This document shows positions 1 to 10,969 of a stretch of DNA of 64,000 nucleotides, one piece after another. Made by a program: the position numbers and the translations under genes. Where the stretch lies: assembly GCF_964656455.1 (NCBI RefSeq), contig NC_135717.1:143730308-143794307 (forward strand), written 5' to 3'. Below the pieces are notes generated by a model. The model did no database searches. It saw only the letters and a program-made list of their open reading frames with translations, and had not been told where the DNA came from. The first letter of the stretch is position 1. Each line of letters begins with the position of its first letter. Source of the DNA: Halichoerus grypus (lineage: Eukaryota > Chordata > Mammalia > Carnivora > Phocidae).

Positions 1-600
1 TCTGAATCTAACTTACAAATTTCTTAACGTTTCTCTAATATTTTCCATGTTTTTTCTGCCTTTGCTACATTCTAAATATTATTTTTATTTCCTTCCATTC
101 ATTTGTTCTTTCTTCAGAATTTAATTAGTGTCTAATCTGGAGTTTCTAAATTCAGTTATTATATTTTAATTTCTAGAAGTTATATTTGGTTCTTTCCAAA
201 CCTGCATGGGAAATTTACAGATTCTGATATTGCTTAATTATAATTTTACTCTAGCGTTTTATTAATATAAACATTTATAATCTCTCTGTGATAATTCTAA
301 TATTTGTAGCTTTTGTATTTCTACTTCTGCGGTTTATTGCTTCTGCTCTCTCATGCATGTGGCTTTTTTTCCTTTTGTGCTTTGATATTTTTATCTGTAA
401 TATAATCCTAGAATTGTATCTTTGATAATATTTGATCTTAGATTTAAAATTTGTTTCCAGAGGGAAATTTTGCATTTCATCTGCAATGTACCTGGGAGCT
501 CTAACAATTTGGGGACACTCTAATGTAATTCTTTGCTTGAGTTTCTTTTCCCTCACCATGCCTATTAGTATTAATTCCAGCATTATATCCTATTGAAGGC
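1..600 (-). repeat. possible old LINE-1/HAL1-like remnant
   Basis: AT-rich stretch whose order of phrases (a 'tttggttcttt' block, 'ataattctaatatttg', then 'cagagggaaattttgcat' and a 'gggagctctaacaatttgggg' block) resembles a very diverged mammalian LINE-derived repeat. No open frame of note: a 102-codon minus-strand frame at 275-583 is low-complexity and matches nothing I know. Family and strand are uncertain. Confidence 0.3.
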
Positions 601-779
601 AGGTGTTCCTATTACTTTCTCTGTGGAGCAAGGTTTTTTAGGGGTTTTTTCCCCCCTCCTTCAATGATCGTAATAATCAAAATTATTAGACTAAATGTAG
701 TTAAAAATAAGCCGCAAAATTTCAGTGGCTTAAGAAAATGATGGCTTATTTTCCTCATGCCAAGTCTGATGTGGAGTGG

Positions 780-975
780 GCTGTCTTCCCACATTTTTTA
801 ACTTTAATATGTGGAACACATTACCTTCAGAGAGCCAGGTCGGGAAATGGAGTACATTATTTCCACCCACATCCTACTGGCCAGAATGCTGTCACATAGC
901 CCCAAACAAACTGCAGGGGAGCCTGGGAAAGAGCATCTTCCTCTGAACCCAGGAAGAGGAAGGGTTTTGATGAAT
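780..975. repeat. ancient interspersed repeat, family not assigned
   Basis: Contains the phrase order 'actggccagaatgctgtcacata' / 'ccccaaacaaactgcagggga' / 'cctgggaaagagcat' / 'cccaggaagaggaa'. This order recurs as a mammal-wide degenerate repeat, and related phrases occur near 38640 and 52950. I cannot name the family with confidence. Confidence 0.4.
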
Positions 976-1081
976 GTATAATATTGTCTCAGTCACATCC
1001 ACCAAGGTTGAAAGGCGTTCAGGTGTCCAGCACTATGTGGAGGTCTCCATTCTGATTTTGCAACTTGCAGGAGACTTAGGC

Positions 1082-1690
1082 TTTTTTTTTTTTTTTTTTT
1101 TTTTAATGCTTTCCTAAATCAGGCTTGTGGTCAGTTAAATCAGAGCCTTGGAGATGCCAGTTTTAGTGTGTCTGGGCTTGCTGGATTTGTACTTTGTTGA
1201 TAATTCTGAGAATTTCCCTTATTTTTCTGCCAGCTCATCAATGCGTTTTTTAAAAGTTTCCTTAAAATGCGCATTTTGCGCACTATTCTTAGGTATTCTG
1301 CACCAGGAGGATTTCTTAGGACAGCCAGTCTGACGTATTGCAGAAAATGGAAGTCAACTTCAGCATTTGAAAGATTATTCTGACCCCAGTTGATAGCCTG
1401 TACTGCAGTGTGGTTCCTCACATTGAGGAAGAAACTGGGTGGTTTCTTCATTTTGAGAGTCTGAAATGTTACATCTACCAGATAGCTGCTGCTGTTCCTT
1501 AGCATCCATATCTTTCTCAGTTTTATTTCATATGAGAAAGCCAAGTTATTCCCAGACCAAGTTGTTTGAATTAAGTTTCCAAGGGGCTGCTTTTATCCAG
1601 CTTTCAATTAGACCACTACTATATCACCTTTCTCGTTTCTTCCCTTTTAAGATATCCTTCAGGAAATTATAGGGACATTCAGTCTGAGGG
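1082..1690 (-). pseudogene. candidate processed pseudogene, parent gene unidentified
   Basis: A run of 23 T at 1082-1104 is followed by less AT-rich sequence that reads on the minus strand like a retrocopied message ending in poly(A). One minus frame (1140-1544) is open for 134 codons. A different frame gives more gene-like residues: MDAKEQQQLSGRC near 1510 and FKKRIDELAEK near 1225, ending close to the poly(A) tract. It is interrupted by several stops, so neither frame is an intact protein. There is no clear AATAAA before the tail and no convincing target-site duplication; a weak 'agactta' match occurs near 1070 and 1856. I do not recognise the parent. The alternative is unique DNA with a chance T tract. 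Confidence 0.38.
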
Positions 1691-3049
1691 GAAGAAGAAC
1701 TGATTTGATAACACCCCATAAATTCATATTCACCTACATTCCAATTAAAATGAGGTAATATGGGGATATCAAATGTTGAATTATAGTTAAAATATTAGCA
1801 TTTCCTTATTTATAAAAACATTAGGTAAAGCTCCCTTGTCAGTAGGAAACACTGAAGACTTAAGAATTAAGGTAGGTGGTCCAATCCAAGATTATTTATT
1901 GTGAGTTGTCATAGTTGTAGATCATAAACTAATCTAAATGCAATGTTTAATTGTAAAAACTAAAGTGATTCACATGGCATAGTCGATGTTGTTTAAGCTC
2001 AGTGGGTTTTACCAGAGCTATATATTCTCATATAGTGTTGAACTAATTTCTGTTGTAAAAAATGGGTTAAAATTACTTTTGCCAATTTTTGTAAACCTTA
2101 AGAGGCAACATCAGATTGAGTTCCATTTAGAATTTTAAGTCTAAAGAGTATAATTAATTCAGTGATTGATAAAGTCTCTTCTGTTTTTGTTATAACATTT
2201 CTGAAAGAATCTTAATTTGGAAAAATTACTTTAGCCAAAGTTTTCTATTTTTATGGACTGATTTCACCCTATGGTGAAATCAGTTTTTGGTGAACTTCAC
2301 CATAACCATTTGCTGTAGAGTGGAATCAGTACCGTATAGGGCAGACCCAAAATTTTGTCAAACCTCTTTATTTCAAATCATATCTTTTAGCTCTTCAAAT
2401 GAAGAGATTGATATTTCCTAATTGTTAAAAACTACTTTCTATATTGCTTCCTTTAGTTTACTTTTCTTCCAATTTCCAAGAAGAGTCGATATTATAAACT
2501 TCTTTAAGCTTACCTTATCATAGTCTCAAATTGCCGAATTCCTGACGGGTGCATCAATACTATTGCCAGTTTGGGTATAGAAGGTAATTATTGCTTTTTA
2601 AATTTTACCATTCTTGAAATGTTTTCCTGTTTTTTAGATTTGATATGCTATATTCCCTCATTTCACTCATTTCTTCCCATGACAGTATGGGTGGTTGCTT
2701 AGATAAGACACAGCAGTTTATAAATAGTACCTGCAAGTCCAATGAAAAGAGAACATGTATTAGTATTTGCGTTAAAAAAAATCCTGTTCTATGGCCATTG
2801 TGCTGGTTTTCTCTCAAAAATTGTTTTTGTGTTATTCACAATTCCAGCATGGTTTCCAATCTCCATCATATAAGTCATAGTTATTACAAAGGAGAAAGAA
2901 TGTCTGCTAAAGAAAGATAAACTGGTGATAGCTAGATATAGAGTATAAGCACCATTGGCAGCACAGACAGGAAGGTAAAGGATTTGAGAAAAAGATGACA
3001 ATGCTTGCATTGGAGAGGTCAGGAAAGATCCAACGAAGTGATAGGACTT
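1691..3049. other. unassigned AT-rich sequence
   Basis: No gene, no clear repeat and no splice-bounded open frame were recognised. Short open frames of 60-105 codons near 2600-3100 occur on both strands with low-complexity translations and no family signature. Confidence 0.5.
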
Positions 3050-3064
3050 GAAATAGTCTATTAT

Positions 3065-3385
3065 ATGTTGAATCGCAGACCTGTACCTCTGAAACAAATA
3101 ATACATTATATGTTAAAAACAAAAAAGAAGATAGCAGGAGGGGAAGAATGAAGGGGGGGAAATTGGAGGGGGAGACGAACCATGAGAGACGATGGACTCT
3201 GAGAAACAAACTGAGGGTTCTAGAGGGGAGGGGGGTGGGGGGATGGGTCAGCCTGGTGATGGGTATTAAGGAGGGCACGTTCTGCATGGAGCACTGGGTG
3301 TTATACGCAAACAATGAATCATGGAACACTACATGAAAAACTAATGATGTAATGTATGGTGAGTAACATAACATATTAAAAAAAA
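3065..3385 (+). mobile_element. 5'-truncated carnivore LINE-1 3' end
   Basis: Carries the carnivore L1 3'-UTR landmarks in order: 'cagacctgtacctctgaaac', 'aataatacattatatgtta', a G-rich tract with 'ggggaggggggtgggggg', 'gggcacgttctgcatggagc', and an A tail at 3377-3385. It is flanked by a 15-bp TSD, gaaatagtctattat at 3050-3064 and gaaatagtctgttat at 3386-3400, with one mismatch. No ORF2 remains, so it is dead on arrival. Confidence 0.93.
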
Positions 3386-3456
3386 GAAATAGTCTGTTAT
3401 AGTTACTGTACTTTTTTTTCTTTTCCATGGTAAGACCCAAGCTTCTAAACATTTTA

Positions 3457-3678
3457 TTTTTTTTATTTTTTATTTTTATTTTTTTTAAAGATTTTATTTA
3501 TTTATTTGACAGAGAGATAGAGAGAGAGCACAAGTAGGCAGAGAGGCAGGCAGAGGGAGAGGGAGAAGCAGACTCTCCACTGAGCAGGGAGCCCGACGCG
3601 GGGCTCGATCCCAGGACCCCGGGATCATGACCTGAGCCGAAGGCAGCCGCTTAACCGACTGAGCCACCCAGGTGCCCC
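3457..3678 (-). mobile_element. CAN SINE (tRNA-Lys-derived, arctoid type)
   Basis: On the minus strand it reads 'ggggcacctgggtggctcag', 'ccgggatcgagcccc', a CT-rich body and an A/T-rich tail (3457-3490 as T-rich). It is bounded by a perfect 16-bp TSD, gcttctaaacatttta, at 3441-3456 and 3679-3694. It resembles a full-length Pol III-type SINE with tRNA-like A and B boxes; activity is not inferred. Confidence 0.96.
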
Positions 3679-3694
3679 GCTTCTAAACATTTTA

Positions 3695-4302
3695 AAGGTG
3701 ATTTTATTTCTTTTTTAGTAGGGTTATTTTACTAGGTTAATTTGGCAAACAAAACTTTTATTTATACCTTAAGCACCTGGAAAAACACATCCTATAATTC
3801 AAGTAGGTAGATTTTTGTATCTTAAGGCAAGTCTTATCAGTGGATCCCATTGAGATTCTTCCACCAGAGAAATTTTTCTGTAACCAAAATTTTGCAAACA
3901 ATATTTGGATATTGTTGGCATTTATGCAGTGATGCAGGTTAAGAACCTCTCCTTAACGTATTATAATAATCCAATACCAACTGAATCAAGTTTGAAAGTC
4001 TAAAGAAAGAAAAAGTAGACTACAATGAGAGTAAATGATTCACCTAGTTTCTACCACCTTCTCTGTGTCTTTCTGTAACTTTGTGTTATTATTCTGATTT
4101 AAAGTATTAAAAACTGGACCCCATGTATTATACACCCAAGATGAAATAAAGTATCCAGGCAACCAGGTAGGTTAATGAGTTCACTAAGGAATACTAGGGC
4201 TGGTCAAAGGGGGTGAGTTGTCAAAGAGAGGAGGATGAAGAGAAGGAGGCCAGAGATGGTTTCCAGAGATCTGGAATAACTAACCTCTGATGAGAGTTGT
4301 GT
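3695..4302. other. unassigned sequence
   Basis: Nothing recognisable as gene or repeat. A purine-rich patch lies at about 4205-4260. Confidence 0.5.
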
Positions 4303-4690
4303 ATATTAATCTATTTGGGCTGCCATAACAAAGTACCACAAACTGAGTGGCTTAAAAAACAGAAATTTATTTTCTCACAGTTCTGGATACAAGAAGTCCA
4401 ACGTCAAGGTTCCAGATGATTTGGTTTTTGGTGAGGACATTCTTCCTGGCTTATAGATAGCTGCCTTCTTGCTATCCCACCATGGCCTTTCCTCAGTGTG
4501 TACATGGAGAGAGAGCTCCTTCTCTGGTGTCTCTTCTTATAAAAACATTAATCCTATTGGAGCAGGGCCCTACCCTTTTGATTTAACTTTAATTACTTCC
4601 TTAGAGGCCCCATTTTCAAACACAGCTGCACTGAGTGTTAGGACTTCAACATAAGATTTTTTGGGTCAGGAGGAAGGACACAATTACTTC
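4303..4690 (-). mobile_element. MLT1-type MaLR solitary LTR
   Basis: Reverse complement of the MLT1 LTR pattern: 'ctatttgggctgccataaca', 'gtaccacaaactgagtggct', 'gaaatttattttctcacag', 'gtctcttcttataaaaacat', 'aggccccattttcaaacaca', 'gttaggacttcaacataaga'. It is a non-autonomous ERVL-MaLR relic with no internal coding region. Edges are approximate because TSDs are lost. Confidence 0.8.
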
Positions 4691-6640
4691 ATAATACTGT
4701 GTGTCTCATAGTAAGCTTATAAGCCAATAAGAAGTAGCCAAGAGTGTTTATCAAATCCACTTTCTGAGTCACCTCTGTTCACTCATCTGGCTAAATGCAG
4801 GTTCAAGAGTTCCACTCACATATTTACTGAAACAAAATTTCTAGGATTTGGCCAACAATCTCAATTTCAATAAGACCAGGTGATTGATTTGCACACCAAA
4901 TATTGAGAATCAGTAGCCTAAAATACTTAGTAAGAGTTGCTGCTAGGGAAAATCAGTAGTTTCCATTAGAGAGACTATTTTATTGAACACTTACTAAACC
5001 TCTCTATATAAATGCAAGCTTAATAAGTACTCTTTCTAATAATTTTGTTCCACTCAAACAGTGAAAATGGTGTTCATAACCTCTCAGTGTGCTATGAAGT
5101 TTAACAATGTAGATTTGATCAAGGCGTTGTTGTTTGGACTCATTTAAGGAAAAAAAAAAAGAGCCTTGTTCTTTGCTGTTGCAGTCGGCATAAACTCCAA
5201 GGAGTGATTAGAATTTAGTGAAAAATATTGAGAAAGGTAACAGATTTCTTATTGTGTGAAAGAACCCCAATACATGATTAAGGAAAACCAAACTTTCCTT
5301 TGAATCTTAAATATTCATCTCAAATTGCCAAATTTACATGTGGGGAAGATGAAGTGGGAAACCTGTTTTTTGTTTGGTGGATTGAATATTGCTCTGACGG
5401 ATATCCAGGGGCAAAAAATCAAGCAGGAAAAATAAGCTGCTATTTGCAAAGTGTTAAAACAACAGCCAGATTGTTTCTTCTTCGCTTACTGTGCACAGTA
5501 TGGGCTGGCACCGCTGTGGGAGCTTAGAGATCGCAGATGCTGTCAGGAAAAACAAACCCAACCCTCTAGATAGAATAAAAGGGTGAATAAACAAGGAAGG
5601 AGGAAGACCAAGAATTTATCTGCAGTTAACAAAAGCGGGATGTATTTGCTAACGGAATGATAGAAACTGCTGTATGAGGAGGGAGTGATCTCGGGAGATG
5701 TCTTTCTTCCATCTTGCTGTATTTGTTCCTGAGTGTAGCATAAATGTTGATTTTAATTAGCAGTGAATTCTTTTAAGATGTAAAATTTCCTTTAAGACCC
5801 CAAAGCCTATTTAGCCTACATGATGGTGTTGACAGGAAGAGTTCATATATTTCTTAGATATTTGTTGAGAGAAGTGTCTTATAGAGTTTTTTCAGTGAAA
5901 ACTGAGTGAATGGAAAGAGAAAGAAAAAGGAAGTTATCTTTTGTTACACGAAACCAGTTTTAAGCTATTTACCTGGAGTACACCACAGAGAAAATATTCT
6001 TGTAAATTATCTCTCTGCCTCCCTTTCTGTCTTTCTCTTCCCCACAAAAAAAAAAAAAATATATATATATATCCCTGGAAATTTCCTTGTGGAGTAGTTG
6101 TAATATCAACCACCACTACTGTATGGACAATTTCAGCATAAACACAAGTTTAAGTTGCTAAAGATATTCTGATCACAGTGACTAGAAAGATAAATTTAAC
6201 CAAAAAAAAAAAAAAAGAAGAGTGAAAATTAGCTAGTTTTACTGAAAATGTAAGTCGTTTGAAATGATCAAATAATCAATTTTATTTTTTCTGTTGTTTG
6301 ATTGGTATTCTGTATTTCTTTGTTTTCCTTTCTTACTTAGTGCAGGACAGATTTTATCCTGATCATTTTTATAGCATTTTCAGGGAGGTAGGCTGGTGCT
6401 AAGGATCCGTCTTTTCCTCTCAATTAAGAGTGCTTCAAACTGGTTTTCACCTGTAGAGTTTCAGTATGTCATGTGGTTTAACTTAAAAATTAGAGATAAA
6501 AAAAGGGTTTGTACTAGTCAGCCATATTAACTGTAAATACTTCTATAGAAATTTCTTAATAATAGACTTAGTTAATGAATTATTCATATTAAACAAAAAT
6601 AAAAAACATTAAACTGAGTAAATTTCAAAGATCTTATTGG
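4691..6640. other. unassigned sequence with small A/T tracts
   Basis: No gene or firmly assignable repeat. The longest plus-strand frame is 75 codons (5300-5527), with no family signature. An A14 tract at 6046-6059 runs into (AT)n ending at 6072. Confidence 0.45.
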
Positions 6641-7050
6641 CTTTTTTTCAATGATTTATGGTCTGGGCAGCATCCCATCTAGCAGATAGAAAGGAACCTC
6701 AAGGAGCTGTACAAATGAAAAACTTTCATGGGCAGAGGGGAGTCAGAACTAGGAGGCAAAAAGTAGATTGGTTCTGTCAAAGTCACTTTCCTTTAGGAGA
6801 TGACAGGGTCTGTCAGGCAGATTACCTAACTAGTGCTCATCATTATAATTAAGTTTTGATTTGGTAATATGGGGCTTAACATTAGTGACTCCATTTTGGG
6901 GCTGTTGTCTTGTTTTTAATACTCAGGCAATAGAAGGTATGTTAAAGAGTTTTAGCCCATGGATGTCGAATCTGGACTGTGGGACAATCATTTATATTTT
7001 TATACCATGGAGACATTTAGAAAGGGTTCTTGTAACTTCTAGAAGATGAC
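6640..7050. repeat. possible LTR remnant, family unknown
   Basis: Phrases such as 'gactccattttggggctgtt' and 'gggcagcatcccatctagca' are reminiscent of ERVL-like LTRs. I cannot fix ends, TG/CA termini or a TSD. This is a tentative call only. Confidence 0.25.
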
Positions 7051-7144
7051 AAAGAAAAAATGGGAAATGGATTTAAAGTTAATATACTGGTTAACAATAC
7101 AAGTTCACATATCAATCCTGATTGGTTACCGTAAGCATAAGATT

Positions 7145-7166
7145 CTAAGCTTAAGCTAAGCTTAAG
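7145..7166. repeat. 11-bp tandem duplication, near-palindromic
   Basis: The unit ctaagcttaag is present twice without spacing, creating a near-palindrome around AAGCTT. A second A/T-rich set of 'gttaactt' words follows at about 7176-7204. Confidence 0.85.
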
Positions 7167-7505
7167 GACTTAGTAAGTTAACTTAACTTAACATAGTTAA
7201 CTTATGTGAATAGGTGCATACACTTCAATCCTTTTCAGCCACTAAATCAGCTAGCAGTAAAGGGAGCTGGGTTAGAAAAGGGAAATAACTCAAATGACTT
7301 CATTATTTTAGTGTGAATGTGTATTTCATTGTTTTAGTACAATTGTTTTGAAATTTGAGGTTATCAAATATTTTTGTGTGTTCATGTTCGACTGACTATT
7401 CCTGGTTATGCTTTTGACTAGGAAGTAGATGCTCCAAAAATAGTTCTTGAAATAGTGAGTGAATAAATGAAGGCTTTTTAAACATCCTAAAGAGAAAAAA
7501 ATATA

Positions 7506-7838
7506 CAGTTGATCCTTGAACAATGTGGGGATTAGGAGCACTGACCCCCCACACAGTTGAAAATCTCAGTATTAACTTTTTACTCTTTGAAAACTTAGCA
7601 ACTAATAGCCTACTGTTGACTAGAAAACTTACTGATAACATAAACAGTCAATTAACAAATATTTTGTATATTTTATGTATTATATATTGTATCTTAGAAT
7701 GAAGTAGCAAGAGAAAAGAAAATGTTATTAAGAAAATCATAAGAGAAAATACGTTTCCACTACTGGACCATAAAAAAAAAATTCTATGGATAAGAGGACC
7801 TATATAGTTCAAACCTGTGTTGTTCAAGGGTATACATA
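7506..7838. mobile_element. Tigger-like (Tc1/mariner) MITE
   Basis: Left end 'cagttgatccttgaacaatg' and right end 'tgttgttcaagggtatac' are related inverted termini. Internal phrases 'aatagcctactgttgac', 'ataacataaacagtcaat' and 'ttattaagaaaatcataaga' match the widespread non-autonomous element that begins CAGTTGACCCTTGAACAA. It has no transposase and is heavily mutated. Confidence 0.75.
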
Positions 7839-7859
7839 ACACTATATGCCTAATATGTA

Positions 7860-7910
7860 TTACATTATATATATATATTATATATATTGCATTGTATATT
7901 ATAGAATTGT
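7860..7910. repeat. AT dinucleotide-rich simple sequence
   Basis: Interrupted (TA)n runs at 7866-7887 followed by more A/T words. It borders the MITE. Confidence 0.8.
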
Positions 7911-8024
7911 GTTTGCTAGTATCTAGTAATTTGATTTGACTCTATATTTTTGTATCTCTTTACTCTTTATATTCCTGTCCTTTATGAACACAAAATATAA
8001 GCCCCTCTGATTTTCCTATTTTCT

Positions 8025-8133
8025 TTTTGTTTTATTTTTTAGTAATCTCTACATCCAATGTGGGGCTCAAACTCATGACCCCCAAGATCAAGAGTTGCAT
8101 GCTCTACCAGCTGAGCCAGCCAGGTACTCCTAC
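8025..8133 (-). mobile_element. short CAN SINE (old subfamily)
   Basis: On the minus strand it gives 'cctggctggctcagctgg', 'agagcatgcaactcttgatc', 'gggggtcatgagtttgagcc', 'ccacattggatgtagagatt' and an A-rich tail. This is the shorter tRNA-Lys SINE lacking the CT-rich body. A possible TSD is cctattttct at 8015-8024 versus ccctattctct at 8133-8143. Confidence 0.85.
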
Positions 8134-8139
8134 CCTATT

Positions 8140-8955
8140 CTCTTAAAAACTTTAATCCTCATTTTATTCTGTGTTTTCCTTTATCCCAAGATTCATTCTT
8201 CCATTGCTAACCTTTGGCCCAACTCTTGTGATTGCTCCCATATAGGTTTTACCTCATCACAAAATATTTATGACATAATTTCTCCTCCCTGACTTAGTTT
8301 CCTTTGTCTATTGGGGACACTTGGTCCATGAAGTCCTTTAAACTAAATACTGCTCATTCTCCTATAAGCCCATGTTCTTTAGATTTACTATATTTTTAGA
8401 TCAATTAGGCATTCTTTAAATATTTTTAAGTGATTGTAATGAGATTATTATTCTTCCATCTCTCAGTAAAACCCATTCATTATTCCAGGCTAATAGAGAC
8501 CAGCTTTGCTTTCCTACTTTTTAAAGTGGCTGTCTTCTAACATCAGTTACTGTCTTCTAACATCAGTTACTCCCTCATATTTATCAAGAATTTTGCTTCT
8601 TGCCTTAATCTCTCTCTTCATCCCTCCCCCAAAATTAATATCCCTGTTGCTGGACCACCTGATTGATGCTTTCGCATTAGAATTTGTTACGCTATTCCAA
8701 ACCGTGTAAGCTATGTTCTACTCATTACATGGTCAGACCATGGATTTGTGTATCATCTGGAACTCTGAAAACACCTGAAATTCTAAACTTCTTCAATCCT
8801 TTTCATGACTAAAATTTCCAAACACCTCCTCAGATCCCTACCTTTATCATCTTATTGAAAAATGCCTTACTATACATTATAGCCATTCTAACTACTAAAA
8901 TCTTGCTATATTTTTCCCTAGAATTTTCATCACTATTAAGAATTATATTATCTAT
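8140..8955. other. unassigned sequence with a 20-bp tandem duplication
   Basis: No gene recognised. The unit tgtcttctaacatcagttac occurs twice at 8531-8550 and 8551-8570. Pyrimidine-rich wording could be diverged LINE sequence leading into the L2 end that follows, but I cannot show it. Confidence 0.45.
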
Positions 8956-8959
8956 TGAT

Positions 8960-9111
8960 ATGTTTGATTCATAACTTTATTTCTCTCTCCAGAATGGAAA
9001 CTCCTGAAGGACAGTTGTTTTGTCTTCTTCAGTAATAAATCCCCAAAGTTTACAATAGCCTACTGTGCATGGTGTAGAGTGGGTATTTGTTGAATTGATG
9101 AGTGAATAAAG
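8960..9111 (+). mobile_element. L2 LINE 3' end
   Basis: Matches the L2 3' terminus in order: 'agaatggaaactcctgaagg', 'acagttgttttgtcttcttc', 'aataaatccccaaag', 'tggtgtagagtgggtatttg', 'ttgaattgatgagtgaataa'. Only the terminal fragment is present. Confidence 0.75.
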
Positions 9112-10039
9112 TAATTCCTGTGAATCAGGGAGCTTATTTTTTTAATGATTGTATATCAGGTTAACTATGTCTTTCAATTATGTGTACATCTGCTTTTGCT
9201 GGATAGAACTGCCTTCAGGCTCAGTCTCCATGGTGGGAATGATTTTACTATGTGACTAAAAGATTATTTCCCCAAGACTATCTCAGAGGTGTGCACATTT
9301 TAGGGTGAATATTCCTTTTAGAGTATGTTTACAAACTATAGTAAATTTGGCACGTCCTTTATTAGTGAGTGACACTTTTATAGTCCTGTCTACTTATTGA
9401 TCATCCTCAGTAGGAAGACGGCAAACATTAAAGAGCCAAAAGAACCACACATTTAGTTCTTTGTAACCAAAGGTATGATTTAGAAGGTGATTTTGGAACA
9501 GAGCCTAGATAAATGATACATGAAACTTCTTTTGCATTTCACCCAGAAACAAGAATATCCTCAAATGCATTTTAGTTTGGGTCATCTAAATAGGTTGCTT
9601 TATGGCCTCCCCTTTGCGTATGAGGATGTAACTATACTAAAATAACAACAACAAAAAGAATGAATGTAAATAAATAAATGTAAAATGAGAATTAAGCAAT
9701 GATATGAGCTTTCCAACCAGTGTTGGTATTATTTGTTTATCAAGTATTATGTAGAGTGTAATTGAGAACTCTGGGGTATCAGGAAGAGCATTCTATTCAT
9801 CCTCCTGTCCCTCCAAAAACAAAACAAAACACTGTGCCTAGCATTTGGCAGGCACTAGTCCTTGTAAAATGATCAATCAGATTTTCGCTCTTGAGATCTG
9901 ATCTCTAATATACATTTGTATTCATTTTCTCAAAATTAGTTTTTGCTTTTCTGGTTTTTTGTTGTTTGTTAAAGTCACTTATTCTAGATGAGTTATTATT
10001 TCATTATAGTTAAAAAATATGTAGCTATAAATTCATAGT
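9112..10039. other. unassigned sequence
   Basis: No gene or clear repeat. Small A-rich simple tracts occur around 9640-9690 and 9814-9830. Confidence 0.5.
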
Positions 10040-10245
10040 CTCATAGGAAGAACATCTTAGAACCAGAATTTTAAGACTGGATGGGTCATTAGAGATCAGT
10101 CCAGTCCAAACATTTTATTTTACAGATGGGCAAAAATGTCCCAGAGAGGTAAGTTGACTTGCCTGGGGTTTTACAGCTTTTTAAATTGGACTAGAATCTG
10201 GGTCGCTCAGGGCTGGGCTATTTCTATTATATTATATGATTGTGC
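10040..10245 (-). mobile_element. MIR (CORE-SINE)
   Basis: Reverse-strand MIR landmarks: 'ttattttacagatgggcaaa', 'cccagagaggtaagttgact', 'tgcctggggttttacagct', preceded by 'gatcagtccagtccaaac'. Likely a MIRb/MIR3-type copy. Confidence 0.75.
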
Positions 10246-10664
10246 CCCATAAAGCACATTCAGAGAGTAATAAACTTATGGTATGCAGTATTCTCTAAGG
10301 CAGTGGCTCCCAAACGTTTTGATGACACACTCTAATGAGTAAACAACTTTGAGAATACTCTCAACATATCTAAAATTGTCTATTAATCTATTATTAAAGA
10401 TTGTATATAATTTTTATAATAGAAATTTATAAGAATAGAGTAATAACACCTTAAAATAATTTTATTTACTTTTATTAATAGTACGAAAATCCTTTTTTGC
10501 TTTCACCAAAGAAATAGTTATTAATAAAATTTCTGAGAATGCAGTACATTTGAATATGCTTTATTATTTTTGAAAATCTTGTTTTAAATATCATTTGATA
10601 AAGTGACTTAAAAAAGGCAGGTCCAGAGTTTATTTTGATTCTTTGTTTTAATTTTCATAGTGGA

Positions 10665-10958
10665 AGAAATATAGGGTATAAACTTCCAGTTACGAGTAAG
10701 TTTTGGGGATATAATGCTCAGCATGGTTAGTTGACAATACTGTATTATATACTTGAAGTCGCTAAGAGGGTAGATTTTAAATGTTCTCATCACACACACA
10801 TAACAGGCAGTAGTAATTATGTAAGATGATAGAGGTGTTAACTAACCTTATTGTAGTCAACATTTCACAGTGCATCTGTGTATCAAATCCTCACAGGGTA
10901 CACCTTAAACTTATACAATGCTATATGCCAATTATATCTCAACAAAGCTGCAAAAAAA
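10665..10958 (+). mobile_element. old LINE-1 3' end
   Basis: L1 3'-UTR wording in order: 'ataaacttccagttac', 'cagcatggttagttgac', 'aatactgtattatatacttg', 'gtacaccttaaacttataca', 'ccaattatatctcaacaaag', then a short A tail at 10952-10958. The 5' part is missing. Confidence 0.85.
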
Positions 10959-10969
10959 TACAGGTAACA

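Noticed and set aside
1140..1544. 134-codon minus frame as an intact gene
   Set aside because: The more gene-like residues are in another frame and contain stops, and a T23 tract adjoins. Treated as a candidate processed pseudogene instead.
2907..3452. 181-codon minus-strand open frame
   Set aside because: It runs through the antisense of the L1 3' UTR at 3065-3385, whose G-rich tract gives few stops. The same peptide words recur at the other L1 copies.
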